Source: Bacillus safensis
Lineage (GTDB): Bacteria > Bacillota > Bacilli > Bacillales > Bacillaceae
Length of the DNA stretch: 64,000 nucleotides
Direction of reading: 5' to 3'
Assembly (NCBI GenBank): GCA_030159235.1
Contig: BSBG01000004.1
Span: 301,389-365,388 of the forward strand
Below are positions 47,108 through 56,550 of the stretch, piece after piece. The translations under genes and the position numbers were made by a program. The first letter of the stretch is position 1. Every line of letters begins with the position of its first letter. The notes under the pieces are model-generated. The model was not told the origin of the DNA. It saw nothing but the letters and a program-made list of their open reading frames with translations, and did not search any database.

Positions 47108-48557
47108 GTGAATACCTCCATGAAAAACCTTTGTATATGGCAAAGGTGAGCAGACCCTCAAATGCAGCCACAAGCAGCCACTGAAGCGTTTGACTCGACG
47201 CCCCTATGACATAGTTTCCAATAAAAACAATCGGAATCATGAGTAAAATCAGTGCTCCAAATGAAAATATGCCTGTGTAGGGATTGTTTCGATCAAGAGG
47301 AAGTAAAATACCTACCACATAAAAGAGCGCAGTGGCATTGCATAAAACGGCAGCCCCAATGACCACGTTCCAAATCTGAGCAGGGATCGTCAGTGTTGTC
47401 AGCATAAATAAGACAATTTGCAGTACACCAACGAGCAGAAGGCCGATAAACTTATACAAAGCCACTTCCCACGATCTTAGGCCAAATGTTTTATACATCC
47501 CCAGCATTCGTTTATCATTACCAAATGAATTAAAGGCTGTTAATCCAGCAAGAGCACATAGAACATAAAACGCTTCTTCTTCAAAGCGGAATCCAAATTG
47601 ATAACGGACGAATAAGATCACAATGAGAAGGATAAGAAAGTTTAAAATGTTTTCTTCATTCCGCACCTGTGACTTCATTTCCTTCACAATAAGTGACCAC
47701 TGTTTTGAAGAAGAGAATGGCAGATTCCGTAAAAAAGTTAACGCTTTTTTCTCTGCCATAATCGGCATCATCGCAAGAGAAAGAAATGCGCCGCCTGCCG
47801 ATAAAAGGATGAACAGAATCAAAATGGCATAATTCACCCCTTCAGGAGACATTCCTTGTGCCGCTAGGAAAAACGGTGCTGTAAAATACATCAAATGATA
47901 ATCAAACTTTAGATATGATTGCTGAATTTGGCTAATATCAAAATGCGTCAATCCATACGCCACAACGAGTGCCAATAAAACAAATATCGCTGCAAATTTT
48001 TGCAACGGCAATTTTAATTTCAAAACGAGCAAATAGGTGATGTTGTAAATAAATTGCAGCAGCATTAAAACAAAAAGCGATTGCAAAAGCACCATCAAAA
48101 AGAAGGTGAAGATAAAAAAAATACCGATTCCTTGGGCAATAAAATTAGGTAAAAGCAGGATGCCGATAAAAAATAAAACAAGGCCTGTCACCACTGTTAC
48201 CATCGGAATGAAGTATCCAAGACTTTTCTGAAAGGTAGAGAGCGGAAACCAGCTGAGCTGCATAGAAAACCGGTCTTGTTCAGGCGTTCTCACTTTGATC
48301 AAAACGAATAACAAGCTTGTGAAAATAGAAGCATTGATCGCCATTGACACAACGAGTAATCCAAGTGACCGTCCATCTCCATTTAAGAAAGCCTTCATAA
48401 AGACACCCGTAAAACTGTATCCAATAATAGCCCCCATTGTGACGGCAAACAAAAAGAATAAGACCACAATGATCCGCTTCGTTTGAGTATCAAAGAGCTT
48501 ATACATTTCCTGCTGCCACATTTTAAGCATCATTTTAGAAATGATTAATGATTTCAT
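47091..48557 (-). CDS. ABC transporter permease of the peptide cassette
   Basis: A 488-residue protein with about 12 hydrophobic helices and no recognisable motif beyond that; a two-half membrane subunit matching the adjacent ATPase. It overlaps the ATPase gene end (48535) by 23 bases, so the two are coupled. Start ATG 48557 behind GGGGTG. Export of, or resistance to, the small peptide is likely. Confidence 0.82.
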   Translation of the reverse strand: MKSLIISKMMLKMWQQEMYKLFDTQTKRIIVVLFFLFAVTMGAIIGYSFTGVFMKAFLNGDGRSLGLLVVSMAINASIFTSLLFVLIKVRTPEQDRFSMQLSWFPLSTFQKSLGYFIPMVTVVTGLVLFFIGILLLPNFIAQGIGIFFIFTFFLMVLLQSLFVLMLLQFIYNITYLLVLKLKLPLQKFAAIFVLLALVVAYGLTHFDISQIQQSYLKFDYHLMYFTAPFFLAAQGMSPEGVNYAILILFILLSAGGAFLSLAMMPIMAEKKALTFLRNLPFSSSKQWSLIVKEMKSQVRNEENILNFLILLIVILFVRYQFGFRFEEEAFYVLCALAGLTAFNSFGNDKRMLGMYKTFGLRSWEVALYKFIGLLLVGVLQIVLFMLTTLTIPAQIWNVVIGAAVLCNATALFYVVGILLPLDRNNPYTGIFSFGALILLMIPIVFIGNYVIGASSQTLQWLLVAAFEGLLTFAIYKGFSWRYSHDSTS

Positions 48558-49281
48558 CAAAATGTGCACCCCTATCACTTAACATTGAAGCTTTCAGAAA
48601 CACCTGTTCCAATGTGCTTGATTGATACTTCTCCTTTAAGGTTGAGACCGTTCCTTCATCCATTTTATTTCCCTTAGAAATAATGGCGATTTTTTGGCAC
48701 AGCTCTTCCGCTGAAAGCATATCATGCGTTGAAAGCAAGATCGCACCATGGTGCTCGGCATAACGCTTCATCAGTTTTTTTGTGTTTATAACCGCTTCAA
48801 TATCAAGTCCTCTAAAGGGCTCATCCATGATCACCAATTGACTATCAAGCATAAAGGCAGCAATCAGCTGTGTCTTTTTTTTCATACCATGTGAATAGGT
48901 TTCAATCGGTCTTGATAAAGCCGAGTCCATATCAAACAGTTCAATTAGTTGATTTCTTCTGTGAATTGTTTTACATTCATACATAGAAGAAACAAAATCT
49001 AAATATTCAGCACCAGTCAATGCTTCAGGGAGCAGCAGATCATCTGGAACATAGGCTACTTGCTTTTTAAAGGATGGTTCATCATTGGTGACGTCCTGCA
49101 AATGAATCGTTCCTTCTGTATGCTTAATGATGCCGAGTATACAGTTAATCATCGTTGTTTTACCCGAACCATTCGGTCCAGCAACAGCAACGATTTGATG
49201 AGGGTCGATCTTTAAATGAAAATCTTTGACAGCAGTCACGTTATTTTTATACGTCTTGGTTAAATTCTCGATCGTAAACAT
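48535..49281 (-). CDS. ABC transporter ATPase of the peptide cassette
   Basis: A 248-residue ATP-binding subunit with Walker A GPNGSGKTTM, Q-loop KQVAYVPDD, a variant signature YSHGMKKKTQL, Walker B LVIMDEP and switch His in STHD. It is of the class found with bacteriocin self-immunity exporters (CcmA-like). ATG 49281 follows GGAGGTT. Confidence 0.9.
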   Translation of the reverse strand: MFTIENLTKTYKNNVTAVKDFHLKIDPHQIVAVAGPNGSGKTTMINCILGIIKHTEGTIHLQDVTNDEPSFKKQVAYVPDDLLLPEALTGAEYLDFVSSMYECKTIHRRNQLIELFDMDSALSRPIETYSHGMKKKTQLIAAFMLDSQLVIMDEPFRGLDIEAVINTKKLMKRYAEHHGAILLSTHDMLSAEELCQKIAIISKGNKMDEGTVSTLKEKYQSSTLEQVFLKASMLSDRGAHFDEIINHF

Positions 49282-49321
49282 ATAACCTCCAAGTGTCTGC
49301 ATATTCTTTAAAAACAGATCA

Positions 49322-49352
49322 GGCTAAACCGCCCGCCACAGACGGTTTAGCC
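49322..49352 (-). terminator. Hairpin between the peptide gene and the ABC genes
   Basis: GGCTAAACCG / CGGTTTAGCC, a perfect 10-bp stem with an 11-base loop, lies between the precursor stop (49397) and the ABC ATPase start. It lacks a strong T run, so it probably lets some transcription pass, giving more precursor mRNA than transporter mRNA. Confidence 0.65.
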
Positions 49353-49396
49353 CTGGTGTCTTATCATAGAAGTAAAAAGATGAATCCTAAGTATAG

Positions 49397-49609
49397 CTAC
49401 TTACATTCAATTTGGACTTTTAAGCCACTTTCCCACTGAACGGCTCCTGTAAAGCTACCCTTGCCGTTTGCTAAACACCAAACTGCTGCTCCTAGAACAA
49501 CTGTTGCTCCCAATCCAAGAAGGACCGCAACAAATACTAAGAACCAAGCTTGGTCCATAATAGCAGGTTCCATAGTGGAATAGTCAACTTGCGGCGCTGC
49601 ATAAGTCAT
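49397..49609 (-). CDS. 70-residue hydrophobic two-cysteine peptide (bacteriocin-like precursor)
   Basis: Starts at ATG 49609, seven bases after GGGAGGTG. It has a polar leader (residues 1-20, MTYAAPQVDYSTMEPAIMDQ), a hydrophobic helix (22-48, with Gly/Ala, ending in WCLANG) and a C-terminal stretch with Cys69. Cys45 and Cys69 could form a disulfide. It is followed by ABC transporter, protease and membrane-protein genes on the same strand. The wider open frame (22 residues longer) has no ribosome site. Not recognised as a known bacteriocin; could also be a signal peptide. Confidence 0.75.
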   Translation of the reverse strand: MTYAAPQVDYSTMEPAIMDQAWFLVFVAVLLGLGATVVLGAAVWCLANGKGSFTGAVQWESGLKVQIECK

Positions 49610-49675
49610 ACTTTTCACCTCCCAGCTTATGATGATCGTATCATAGGCGTCACACTCCAAACATCTACAGAACAT

Positions 49676-50104
49676 CCCATTTTTGACCGAACGTACATTT
49701 GGATAAAATGTGACTTTTTATTCAATTATTCATTTTCAACCGCTTAAACCCTCTCTTATTCACTAGATTTCGGTACCCCATAAGCACCACGAAAACCATT
49801 TAATGTCAATTTAACCATCTTTTTTCTTCTTTTTTTAAAATAGTCCATATTGATCATCCGATATTTATCTTCTTTCTTTTTTCTGAGATAGAAAGAATTC
49901 CCCCGTTATATCAGATATAAAAGTCCTGATTATATGTCGCAATAACGCCAATTATGAAATATTTACTGATCATTTCGATGAAAGAGTGAGTATATTTTCC
50001 TTCTTCTCTCAGCTCTTAAAATATGTATATACAAGTAAAACGATTGGGAAAAAAGCCCTTACTTTGTTCAGCGGTACACAACATATGACTCGCTCTCATT
50101 CTAT
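49676..50104. other. AT-rich regulatory spacer upstream of the peptide gene
   Basis: Over 400 bases without a convincing gene. It contains a perfect 7-bp inverted repeat, TTATATC-A-GATATAA (49906-49920), a possible operator. Candidate minus-strand -10 elements such as TATGAT exist near 49635, but no clear -35 matches. Confidence 0.35.
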
Positions 50105-50146
50105 AAAAAAAAAGCAAAGCAGCCATCGCAGACTGCTTTGCTTTTT
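50105..50146 (-). terminator. Terminator of the ssu operon
   Basis: GCAAAGCAG / CTGCTTTGC with a long T run on the minus strand, about 60 bases past the ssuD stop. Confidence 0.8.
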
Positions 50147-50206
50147 CATCTTTATGAGGAACTCGCAGCAGAGGCTGCATCTGGGAAATGATTGTTCCCA
50201 ATGATT

Positions 50207-51298
50207 TCACCAGCTGGCACATGGAGTCCTGCTTCCCCCCTGTCTATTGAATGGAAGGAGCGGGAAAACAAGCTCTGCTAAATAATAAGCTTCTTCAAGA
50301 TGCGGGTAGCCAGAAAATATAAATGTATCAATGCCTAGAGACTTGTATTCTAGTATACGTTCTGCCACTGTTTGCGGGTCTCCGACAAGGGCTGTTCCTG
50401 CACCGCCGCGCACTAAACCAATACCTGCCCAAAGATTTGGACTGATTTCAAGTTTGTTTTTATCCCCTTGATGCAATTCCACCATTCGTTTTTGACCTAC
50501 TGAATCCATGCCCTGTAGAACTTTTTGTGCCTCATCAATTGTTTCTTGATCTAAATGACGAATCAAATGTCCCGCTGCCTGCCATGCCTCATCGATTGTT
50601 TCTCTCACAATCACATGAAGACGAATGCCAAACTTCACCGTTCTTCCTTCCTTTTCAGCCTGTTTCTTCACCTGTGCAATTTTCTCTTTTACTTGTAATG
50701 GCGGTTCGCCCCAAGTTAAATAGACATCTGTATGCTTGGCGGCTGTTTGAATTCCCGCTGCTGATGATCCGCCAAAAAAGACTGGTGGATGAGGTGTTTG
50801 AGCTGGAGGGAATAACAACCGGCCATTTTCTGCCTGTAGATGTTTGCCTTGAAACTGTACATTTTCCCCTTTCAATAACTGCTTCCAAATCGTCAAAAAC
50901 TCTTCTGTTGCCTCATAGCGTTCATCGTGAGAAATAAATAACCCATCTCCTTCAAGCTCCTCTTTACTTCCCCCTGCTACAACATTAATCAGCAGCCTCC
51001 CGCCTGAAAGGCGATCTAATGTAGAAGTCATTCTAGCAGCAACAGATGGCTGCATCAGACCTGGTCTAAGAGCCACAAGGAACTTTAAATGCGTTGTTTC
51101 GGCAGCTAAAGCAGCCGCCGTCAGCCACGGATCTTCACAGGATCTCCCGGTAGGAAGCAAGACCCCTGTATAACCAAGCTGATCGGCAGCTTGAGCAATC
51201 TGTTTAAAATATGGATAGTCTGCCTGTCTTGCACCTTTCGATGACCCTAAATAACGGCCGTCTCCATGCGTTGGAATAAACCATAGAATATTCATCAC
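50207..51298 (-). CDS. ssuD: SsuD, FMNH2-dependent alkanesulfonate monooxygenase
   Basis: Cleaves C1-C14 alkanesulfonates to aldehyde and sulfite using reduced flavin from a separate reductase. The 363-residue luciferase-fold protein has [14 protein letters not shown] at the start, [10 protein letters not shown] and [27 protein letters not shown]. It ends the ssuBACD operon; no flavin reductase gene is nearby. The start is GTG 51298 or ATG 51295. Confidence 0.95.
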   Translation of the reverse strand: MMNILWFIPTHGDGRYLGSSKGARQADYPYFKQIAQAADQLGYTGVLLPTGRSCEDPWLTAAALAAETTHLKFLVALRPGLMQPSVAARMTSTLDRLSGGRLLINVVAGGSKEELEGDGLFISHDERYEATEEFLTIWKQLLKGENVQFQGKHLQAENGRLLFPPAQTPHPPVFFGGSSAAGIQTAAKHTDVYLTWGEPPLQVKEKIAQVKKQAEKEGRTVKFGIRLHVIVRETIDEAWQAAGHLIRHLDQETIDEAQKVLQGMDSVGQKRMVELHQGDKNKLEISPNLWAGIGLVRGGAGTALVGDPQTVAERILEYKSLGIDTFIFSGYPHLEEAYYLAELVFPLLPFNRQGGSRTPCASW

Positions 51299-51313
51299 AT
51301 CGCCCCCCTGTTA

Positions 51314-52144
51314 TTATTCACCTTGATAACTAGTGCGCCACTTAAGCAGACGCTTTTCTAACAGACGTACAAATGAATCTGTCAGCTTACCTACTACTGC
51401 AAAAATGATAATGCCTACAAACACCTTATCTGTTTGAGAAAATTGCCTTGCATCCATAATCATATAACCGACGCCGCTGCTTGACCCCATCAATTCAGCC
51501 ACCACTAGACCAAGCCAAGCAATTCCTAATGACAGCCTCACACCAAGAAGAATATGAGGGAGAGCAGCCGGTAAAATCAGCTTTGTGATGCTTTGATACA
51601 AATTAAATTCTAAGGCGCGAGCCACATCAAACAGCTTATTATCCACACTGCGAATCCCTAGAAAAGTATTGATATAAATCGGGAAAAAAGCTCCTAGTGC
51701 AATCAATAAAATTTTCGCCGTTTCATCAAAACCAAACCAGAGGATGAATAAAGGAGTGACCGCTAAATGTGGAACTGTTCTCAGCATTTGAAGGGACGGA
51801 TCCACATACTGCTCTGTTTTTTTGGAAAACCCTACGCATACGCCCAGGATAAGACCTAAACCTCCCCCAAGTAAAAACCCACAGATCGCTCGATAAAGGC
51901 TGATGTATAAATGACCAAACAGTTCACCAGAACGTATCAACTCTCGAAAGGATTCTGCGATCAAGACGGGCGAAGGCAATACAGTGGAAGAAACGATTTG
52001 AGAACCAGCTATGACCTGCCAAACCGCAATTAATAGAATGGGTAATACCAGTCCCTTTAACTTATACAAAGATGAAGTTTTTCTCCTTTTTTTCTTTGTC
52101 CGCTCACTTTTAGACGCTATAGCCGGATTAGTAATAGCTTTCAT
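51314..52144 (-). CDS. ssuC: SsuC, sulfonate ABC permease
   Basis: A 276-residue membrane subunit with about six helices and the EAA loop (EFNLYQSITKLILPAALPHILLGVR). Overlaps ssuA by four bases. Works with SsuA and SsuB to import aliphatic sulfonates. Confidence 0.93.
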   Translation of the reverse strand: MKAITNPAIASKSERTKKKRRKTSSLYKLKGLVLPILLIAVWQVIAGSQIVSSTVLPSPVLIAESFRELIRSGELFGHLYISLYRAICGFLLGGGLGLILGVCVGFSKKTEQYVDPSLQMLRTVPHLAVTPLFILWFGFDETAKILLIALGAFFPIYINTFLGIRSVDNKLFDVARALEFNLYQSITKLILPAALPHILLGVRLSLGIAWLGLVVAELMGSSSGVGYMIMDARQFSQTDKVFVGIIIFAVVGKLTDSFVRLLEKRLLKWRTSYQGE

Positions 52145-53133
52145 CCATCTTTCTCCTCTTTTAGCATTTTTTCAATAAACGAATTGTCTACCACCTGATT
52201 TACATCAATTTTCCGCTGGATGGCCTTTGTTTTATATTGAAAATCAGCAGTATGCTGCTGAGCATTGATGATCTTCTTCGAGATGGGCTTATTAAGTGGT
52301 TCCGTATTATTTAACACCTGTGTTACGACCTTCTTATCTAAATTTTTCAAACGCGCATATAGGATAACAGCTTCTTCTTGATGTGCTTTCTGCCATTTCA
52401 CCGCACGATCAAATACCTTTAAGAATTTCACCACTAGTTCAGGATGCTGATCAGCAAACTGAGTTCTAACAAGGGTGAAACCTGGAGAATATAAATCTGT
52501 TGCTTCCCCATTCACGAGCAGCTTTGCTCCCTTCTTTATTGTTTCAAGTGATAGGAACGGCTCCCAAATCGACCAAGCATCAACGGACCCATTTTCAAAT
52601 GCAGATATCGCTTCATCTGGCTGAAGCTGAATGATTTGAACATCCTTCGCAGATAAACCTGCCTGATCTAATACTTTGTATAAAAAGTCAAAGCCGCTGC
52701 TCCCTTTAGCAACAGCAATTTTTTTCCCTTTTAAATCTTCTACTTTTTGAATCTCACTGTTCTTATTCACTAAAATACCGTTCGCTTTCAGCCCATCCTG
52801 AGATAAACCAATTTCCTTAAAATCAATACCTGCTGCCTGGCCGGCTATGACAGGGGAGTTTCCAACCTGTGAAAAATCTAATTGATTTGCGGCAAGGCCT
52901 TCAAATTGGGGAGGACCACTTTGAAACTCCACCCACTTTACCTTCACTCCTTCTTTTTCAAATGCTTGTTCAAACCATCCCTTTTCCTTTGCTAAAAGCA
53001 GCGGGCTCAAACTTTGCTGAATCCCAATCCGAATCTCTTTCACCTTGTTTTCTGAGCCATCTGCTGCTTGATCACACCCTGCCAAAACAAGTAAAAGACT
53101 CAAAAAGAAAACGATCATCTGTTTCTTTTTCAT
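52141..53133 (-). CDS. ssuA: SsuA, sulfonate-binding lipoprotein
   Basis: A 330-residue substrate-binding protein of the SsuA/TauA family, with lipobox LVLAGC and the typical EIRIGIQQSLSPLLLAKEKGWFEQAF start and GSSGFDFLY binding loop. It captures sulfonates outside the membrane for SsuBC. Confidence 0.93.
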   Translation of the reverse strand: MKKKQMIVFFLSLLLVLAGCDQAADGSENKVKEIRIGIQQSLSPLLLAKEKGWFEQAFEKEGVKVKWVEFQSGPPQFEGLAANQLDFSQVGNSPVIAGQAAGIDFKEIGLSQDGLKANGILVNKNSEIQKVEDLKGKKIAVAKGSSGFDFLYKVLDQAGLSAKDVQIIQLQPDEAISAFENGSVDAWSIWEPFLSLETIKKGAKLLVNGEATDLYSPGFTLVRTQFADQHPELVVKFLKVFDRAVKWQKAHQEEAVILYARLKNLDKKVVTQVLNNTEPLNKPISKKIINAQQHTADFQYKTKAIQRKIDVNQVVDNSFIEKMLKEEKDG

Positions 53134-53147
53134 GCAGTTTGCCCTCC

Positions 53148-53915
53148 TTAAATTCCTGATCCATCCGTTAGTAACAGTTCATCTGTTTTCTCAAATTCTG
53201 AAAGCACCTTTTGTCTTAAGTGTTGAAAATCGGTTGACGTTCTATCACGCGGAAAAGGCAGGTTCACGGGAAGAATTTGATGGATTCGGCCTGGCCTTGC
53301 TTGTAAGAGCACAATTTCATTTCCTAAATAAATAGATTCATCAATATCATGAGTAACGAGCACCATCGTTGTTCTTTTCTCCTGCCATATGTCCAGCAGC
53401 ACATCCTGCAAGTGTTTTCGTGTGAATGCATCCAGCGCACCAAATGGTTCATCAAGCAATAAGATCTCCGGATCACGTAGGAGTGCTCTCGCAATGGCAA
53501 CCCGCTGTGACATCCCTCCTGAGAGCTCATGTGGATAAGCATGTTCAAACCCTTTTAATCGAACAATTTCAATCAATTCATCCACTTTGCGGCGTACATC
53601 CGATTGTTTTAAATTAAAATTGGCTGCTATGTTTTCTTCGACTGTCAGCCATGGAAACAAGCGGTGTTCCTGAAAGATAAATCCCTGTTTCATTCCTGGT
53701 TCTGTAATCTGTCTGTTCCCTATCGAGATGTGCCCATCATACTCTGTGTCGAGTCCGCCAATAATCTTTAACAATGTACTTTTCCCGCATCCGCTCGGAC
53801 CAATGACTGTCACGAATTCACCGGGGACGATCGTCAATCTCATGTCTGCTAGTACTCGAATGGTCTGTTTGTCTTTCCAAAAGGACTTATCCACAATATC
53901 AATTGAAATCGTCAT
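53148..53915 (-). CDS. ssuB: SsuB, sulfonate ABC ATPase
   Basis: A 255-residue ABC ATPase with Walker [12 protein letters not shown], signature [15 protein letters not shown], Walker [13 protein letters not shown] and switch VTHDIDE. First gene of the operon; ATG 53915 follows GGGGGT, and the alternative at 53939 has weaker signals. Expression is probably sulfur-limited through the leader just upstream. Confidence 0.93.
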   Translation of the reverse strand: MTISIDIVDKSFWKDKQTIRVLADMRLTIVPGEFVTVIGPSGCGKSTLLKIIGGLDTEYDGHISIGNRQITEPGMKQGFIFQEHRLFPWLTVEENIAANFNLKQSDVRRKVDELIEIVRLKGFEHAYPHELSGGMSQRVAIARALLRDPEILLLDEPFGALDAFTRKHLQDVLLDIWQEKRTTMVLVTHDIDESIYLGNEIVLLQARPGRIHQILPVNLPFPRDRTSTDFQHLRQKVLSEFEKTDELLLTDGSGI

Positions 53916-53949
53916 TGAAACCCCCACTCCCCTTGCCATCAGATAGATA

Positions 53950-54063
53950 CACAGAAAGGCCCTTATCCCAAAAGAGAGATAAGAGCCTTCGTGTTGTCCG
54001 ATCAGCTATTCATATTGATTTGTTAGCACCATCCTAAATCATACTAATCCTATAAATCAACTT
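53950..54063 (-). promoter_or_regulatory. ssuB leader, copy B of a tandem attenuator-like element
   Basis: Minus strand: AAGTTGA at 54057-54063 and GGATTAGTATG at 54040-54050, then a box AGCTGATCGG (to 53983) and a 12-bp stem AAGGCTCTTATC / GATAAGGGCCTT with one G-U pair and a short T run. The same order and spacing occur in copy A 310 bp upstream. The 5' element may be an operator (CymR is a candidate for sulfur genes). Confidence 0.6.
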
Positions 54064-54078
54064 AATTTTATAAAATAG

Positions 54079-54234
54079 TTATTTTGTCCTTGTATGCTTT
54101 TCATCAATTCGATCGTAAATCGCTTCGATTCGTTCCTTGTTGCTGTATATCTCATATTTGTTCCGCTCAATCAATATGTCTAATGTGATATCCATGTGTT
54201 TTCTGTATTTTCTTCGCTTTTTCTTTTTTTCCAT
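54079..54234 (-). CDS. FbpB-like small basic protein
   Basis: A 51-residue protein (MEKKKKRRKYRKH... then a helix LIERNKYEIYSNKERIEAIYDRIDEKH) with AAAGGATG upstream of ATG 54234. The basic head and the NK-EI...IE-IY-RI-EKH helix resemble FbpB, the small basic partner of the iron-sparing response. The family assignment is from memory and moderate. It lies between two related leader elements, on the ssu strand. Confidence 0.5.
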   Translation of the reverse strand: MEKKKKRRKYRKHMDITLDILIERNKYEIYSNKERIEAIYDRIDEKHTRTK

Positions 54235-54257
54235 CTTCATCATCCTTTCTTATTCAA

Positions 54258-54376
54258 ATAAAAAAAGGCTCTTCACTCATGCTTGAGTGATAGAGCCTTC
54301 GGTTGACCGATCAGCCATTCTTGTTTGTGTTTTCAGTATGCTCATGTTAATACATACTATTCCGACCTGTCAACTT
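54258..54376 (-). promoter_or_regulatory. Leader copy A with terminator, upstream of the small basic gene
   Basis: Minus strand: AAGTTGACA (54368-54376), GGAATAGTATG (54353-54363), box GGCTGATCGG...AAGGCTC (54293-54316), then stem GGCTCT-CACTC / GAGTG-AGAGCC and TTTTTTT (54260-54297). Aligns with copy B over about 25 conserved bases in the box and 17 in the upstream element. It lacks S-box and T-box signatures. Confidence 0.6.
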
Positions 54377-54411
54377 TATTTATTGTTTTTTCAGATTTAT
54401 CTAAAAAATGA

Positions 54412-54440
54412 TTGACCGGGCAGGGAACAAGATTTATAGT
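54412..54440 (+). promoter_or_regulatory. Promoter of metY
   Basis: TTGACC (54412-54417), 17-bp spacer, TATAGT (54435-54440), 60 bp before the metY start. Confidence 0.75.
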
Positions 54441-54481
54441 CTTATTAAATATTTCTTATCAAAACAGTTGGTTTTATCTAA

Positions 54482-55795
<1,314 letters not shown>

Positions 55796-55798
55796 AAT

Positions 55799-55830
55799 AG
55801 AAAAAAGCACACGGCTGTGTGCTTTTTTCT
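55799..55830. terminator. Bidirectional terminator
   Basis: AAAAAAGCACACG / TGTGTGCTTTTTT between convergent metY and the signal peptidase gene. Confidence 0.85.
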
Positions 55831-56396
55831 TATTTGTTGAGTAATCGAATATCTTGGAATGGATAAAATACAAATGAGGTAGTTCCTTGAATATCACGTT
55901 TTGTAAAAAGGCCTAAGCCGTTGCGGCTGTCCATTGAATTTTGGCGGTTGTCACCCATCACAAAATACTTTCCTTTCGGAACAGTAAGAGGACCAAAATC
56001 AGGTGTCAGCAAAGTACCGTCTGCAGCTGCTTTCTTTTTATTTGACGCTAAGTAAGGCTCCGCCACTTTTTGACCATTGACGTATAGCTGGTCATTTTTC
56101 ATTTCAATTTTATCACCAGGTAAACCAATCAATCGTTTGACATAATGGGTGCTGCGGTCTTCCCCATCAAGAACAATGATCTGCCCTCGTTTATAATCAT
56201 CGAAATAATCAACTGTTTTATTCACAAACACCCGCTCTGTGTTATGCAGTGTTGGGTCCATAGAAGTTCCTTTCACGATGTATGGCGCGAATAAAAAGTT
56301 CCGAATGATAAAAACAGCAATGAATGCGATGAGAATGGCTTTGATCCAGCCCCATAATTCTGATTTCTTTTTTTGTGTTTTTGTATTTGTTGTCAT
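55830..56396 (-). CDS. Type I signal peptidase (SipS/SipT type)
   Basis: Removes Sec signal peptides at the outer membrane face. The 188-residue P-type enzyme has one N-terminal anchor (16-35), catalytic Ser45 (GTSMDPTL) and Lys87 (HYVKRLIGLPGD), and GDNRQNSMDSR. Which of the Bacillus sip paralogues it corresponds to is not clear. It follows the LTA synthase gene on the same strand. Confidence 0.92.
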   Translation of the reverse strand: MTTNTKTQKKKSELWGWIKAILIAFIAVFIIRNFLFAPYIVKGTSMDPTLHNTERVFVNKTVDYFDDYKRGQIIVLDGEDRSTHYVKRLIGLPGDKIEMKNDQLYVNGQKVAEPYLASNKKKAAADGTLLTPDFGPLTVPKGKYFVMGDNRQNSMDSRNGLGLFTKRDIQGTTSFVFYPFQDIRLLNK

Positions 56397-56511
56397 AAGC
56401 TCCTCCTGAATTCCCCTAGGACGAAATGTGTTTCACCAGCTATCAGCCAGCGTCACGCTTGTTTCTACCTAAATATAAACATATTTTGCCAACAAATCAA
56501 GCGATGAGAGA

Positions 56512-56541
56512 AAAAAGGCAAGCACCTTGCTGTGCTTGCCC
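56512..56541 (-). terminator. Terminator of the LTA synthase gene
   Basis: GGGCAAGCAC / GTGCTTGCC with TTTTTT on the minus strand. Confidence 0.85.
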
Positions 56542-56550
56542 AAAACTCAG

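Noticed and set aside
50016..50222. 68-codon minus-strand frame overlapping the ssuD terminator
   Set aside because: It contains the terminator stem and lacks a start signal.
54290..54320. Leader peptide starting ATGGCTGATCGG in copy A
   Set aside because: Copy B has ATA in place of ATG at the same site, and no ribosome site precedes copy A.
53950..54376. SAM (S-box) riboswitch or cysteine T-box before ssuB
   Set aside because: The conserved GGCNGAGGGA and GCAACC segments of the S-box and the T-box GGGTGG-type bulge are missing; only a shared unknown box and terminators are seen.
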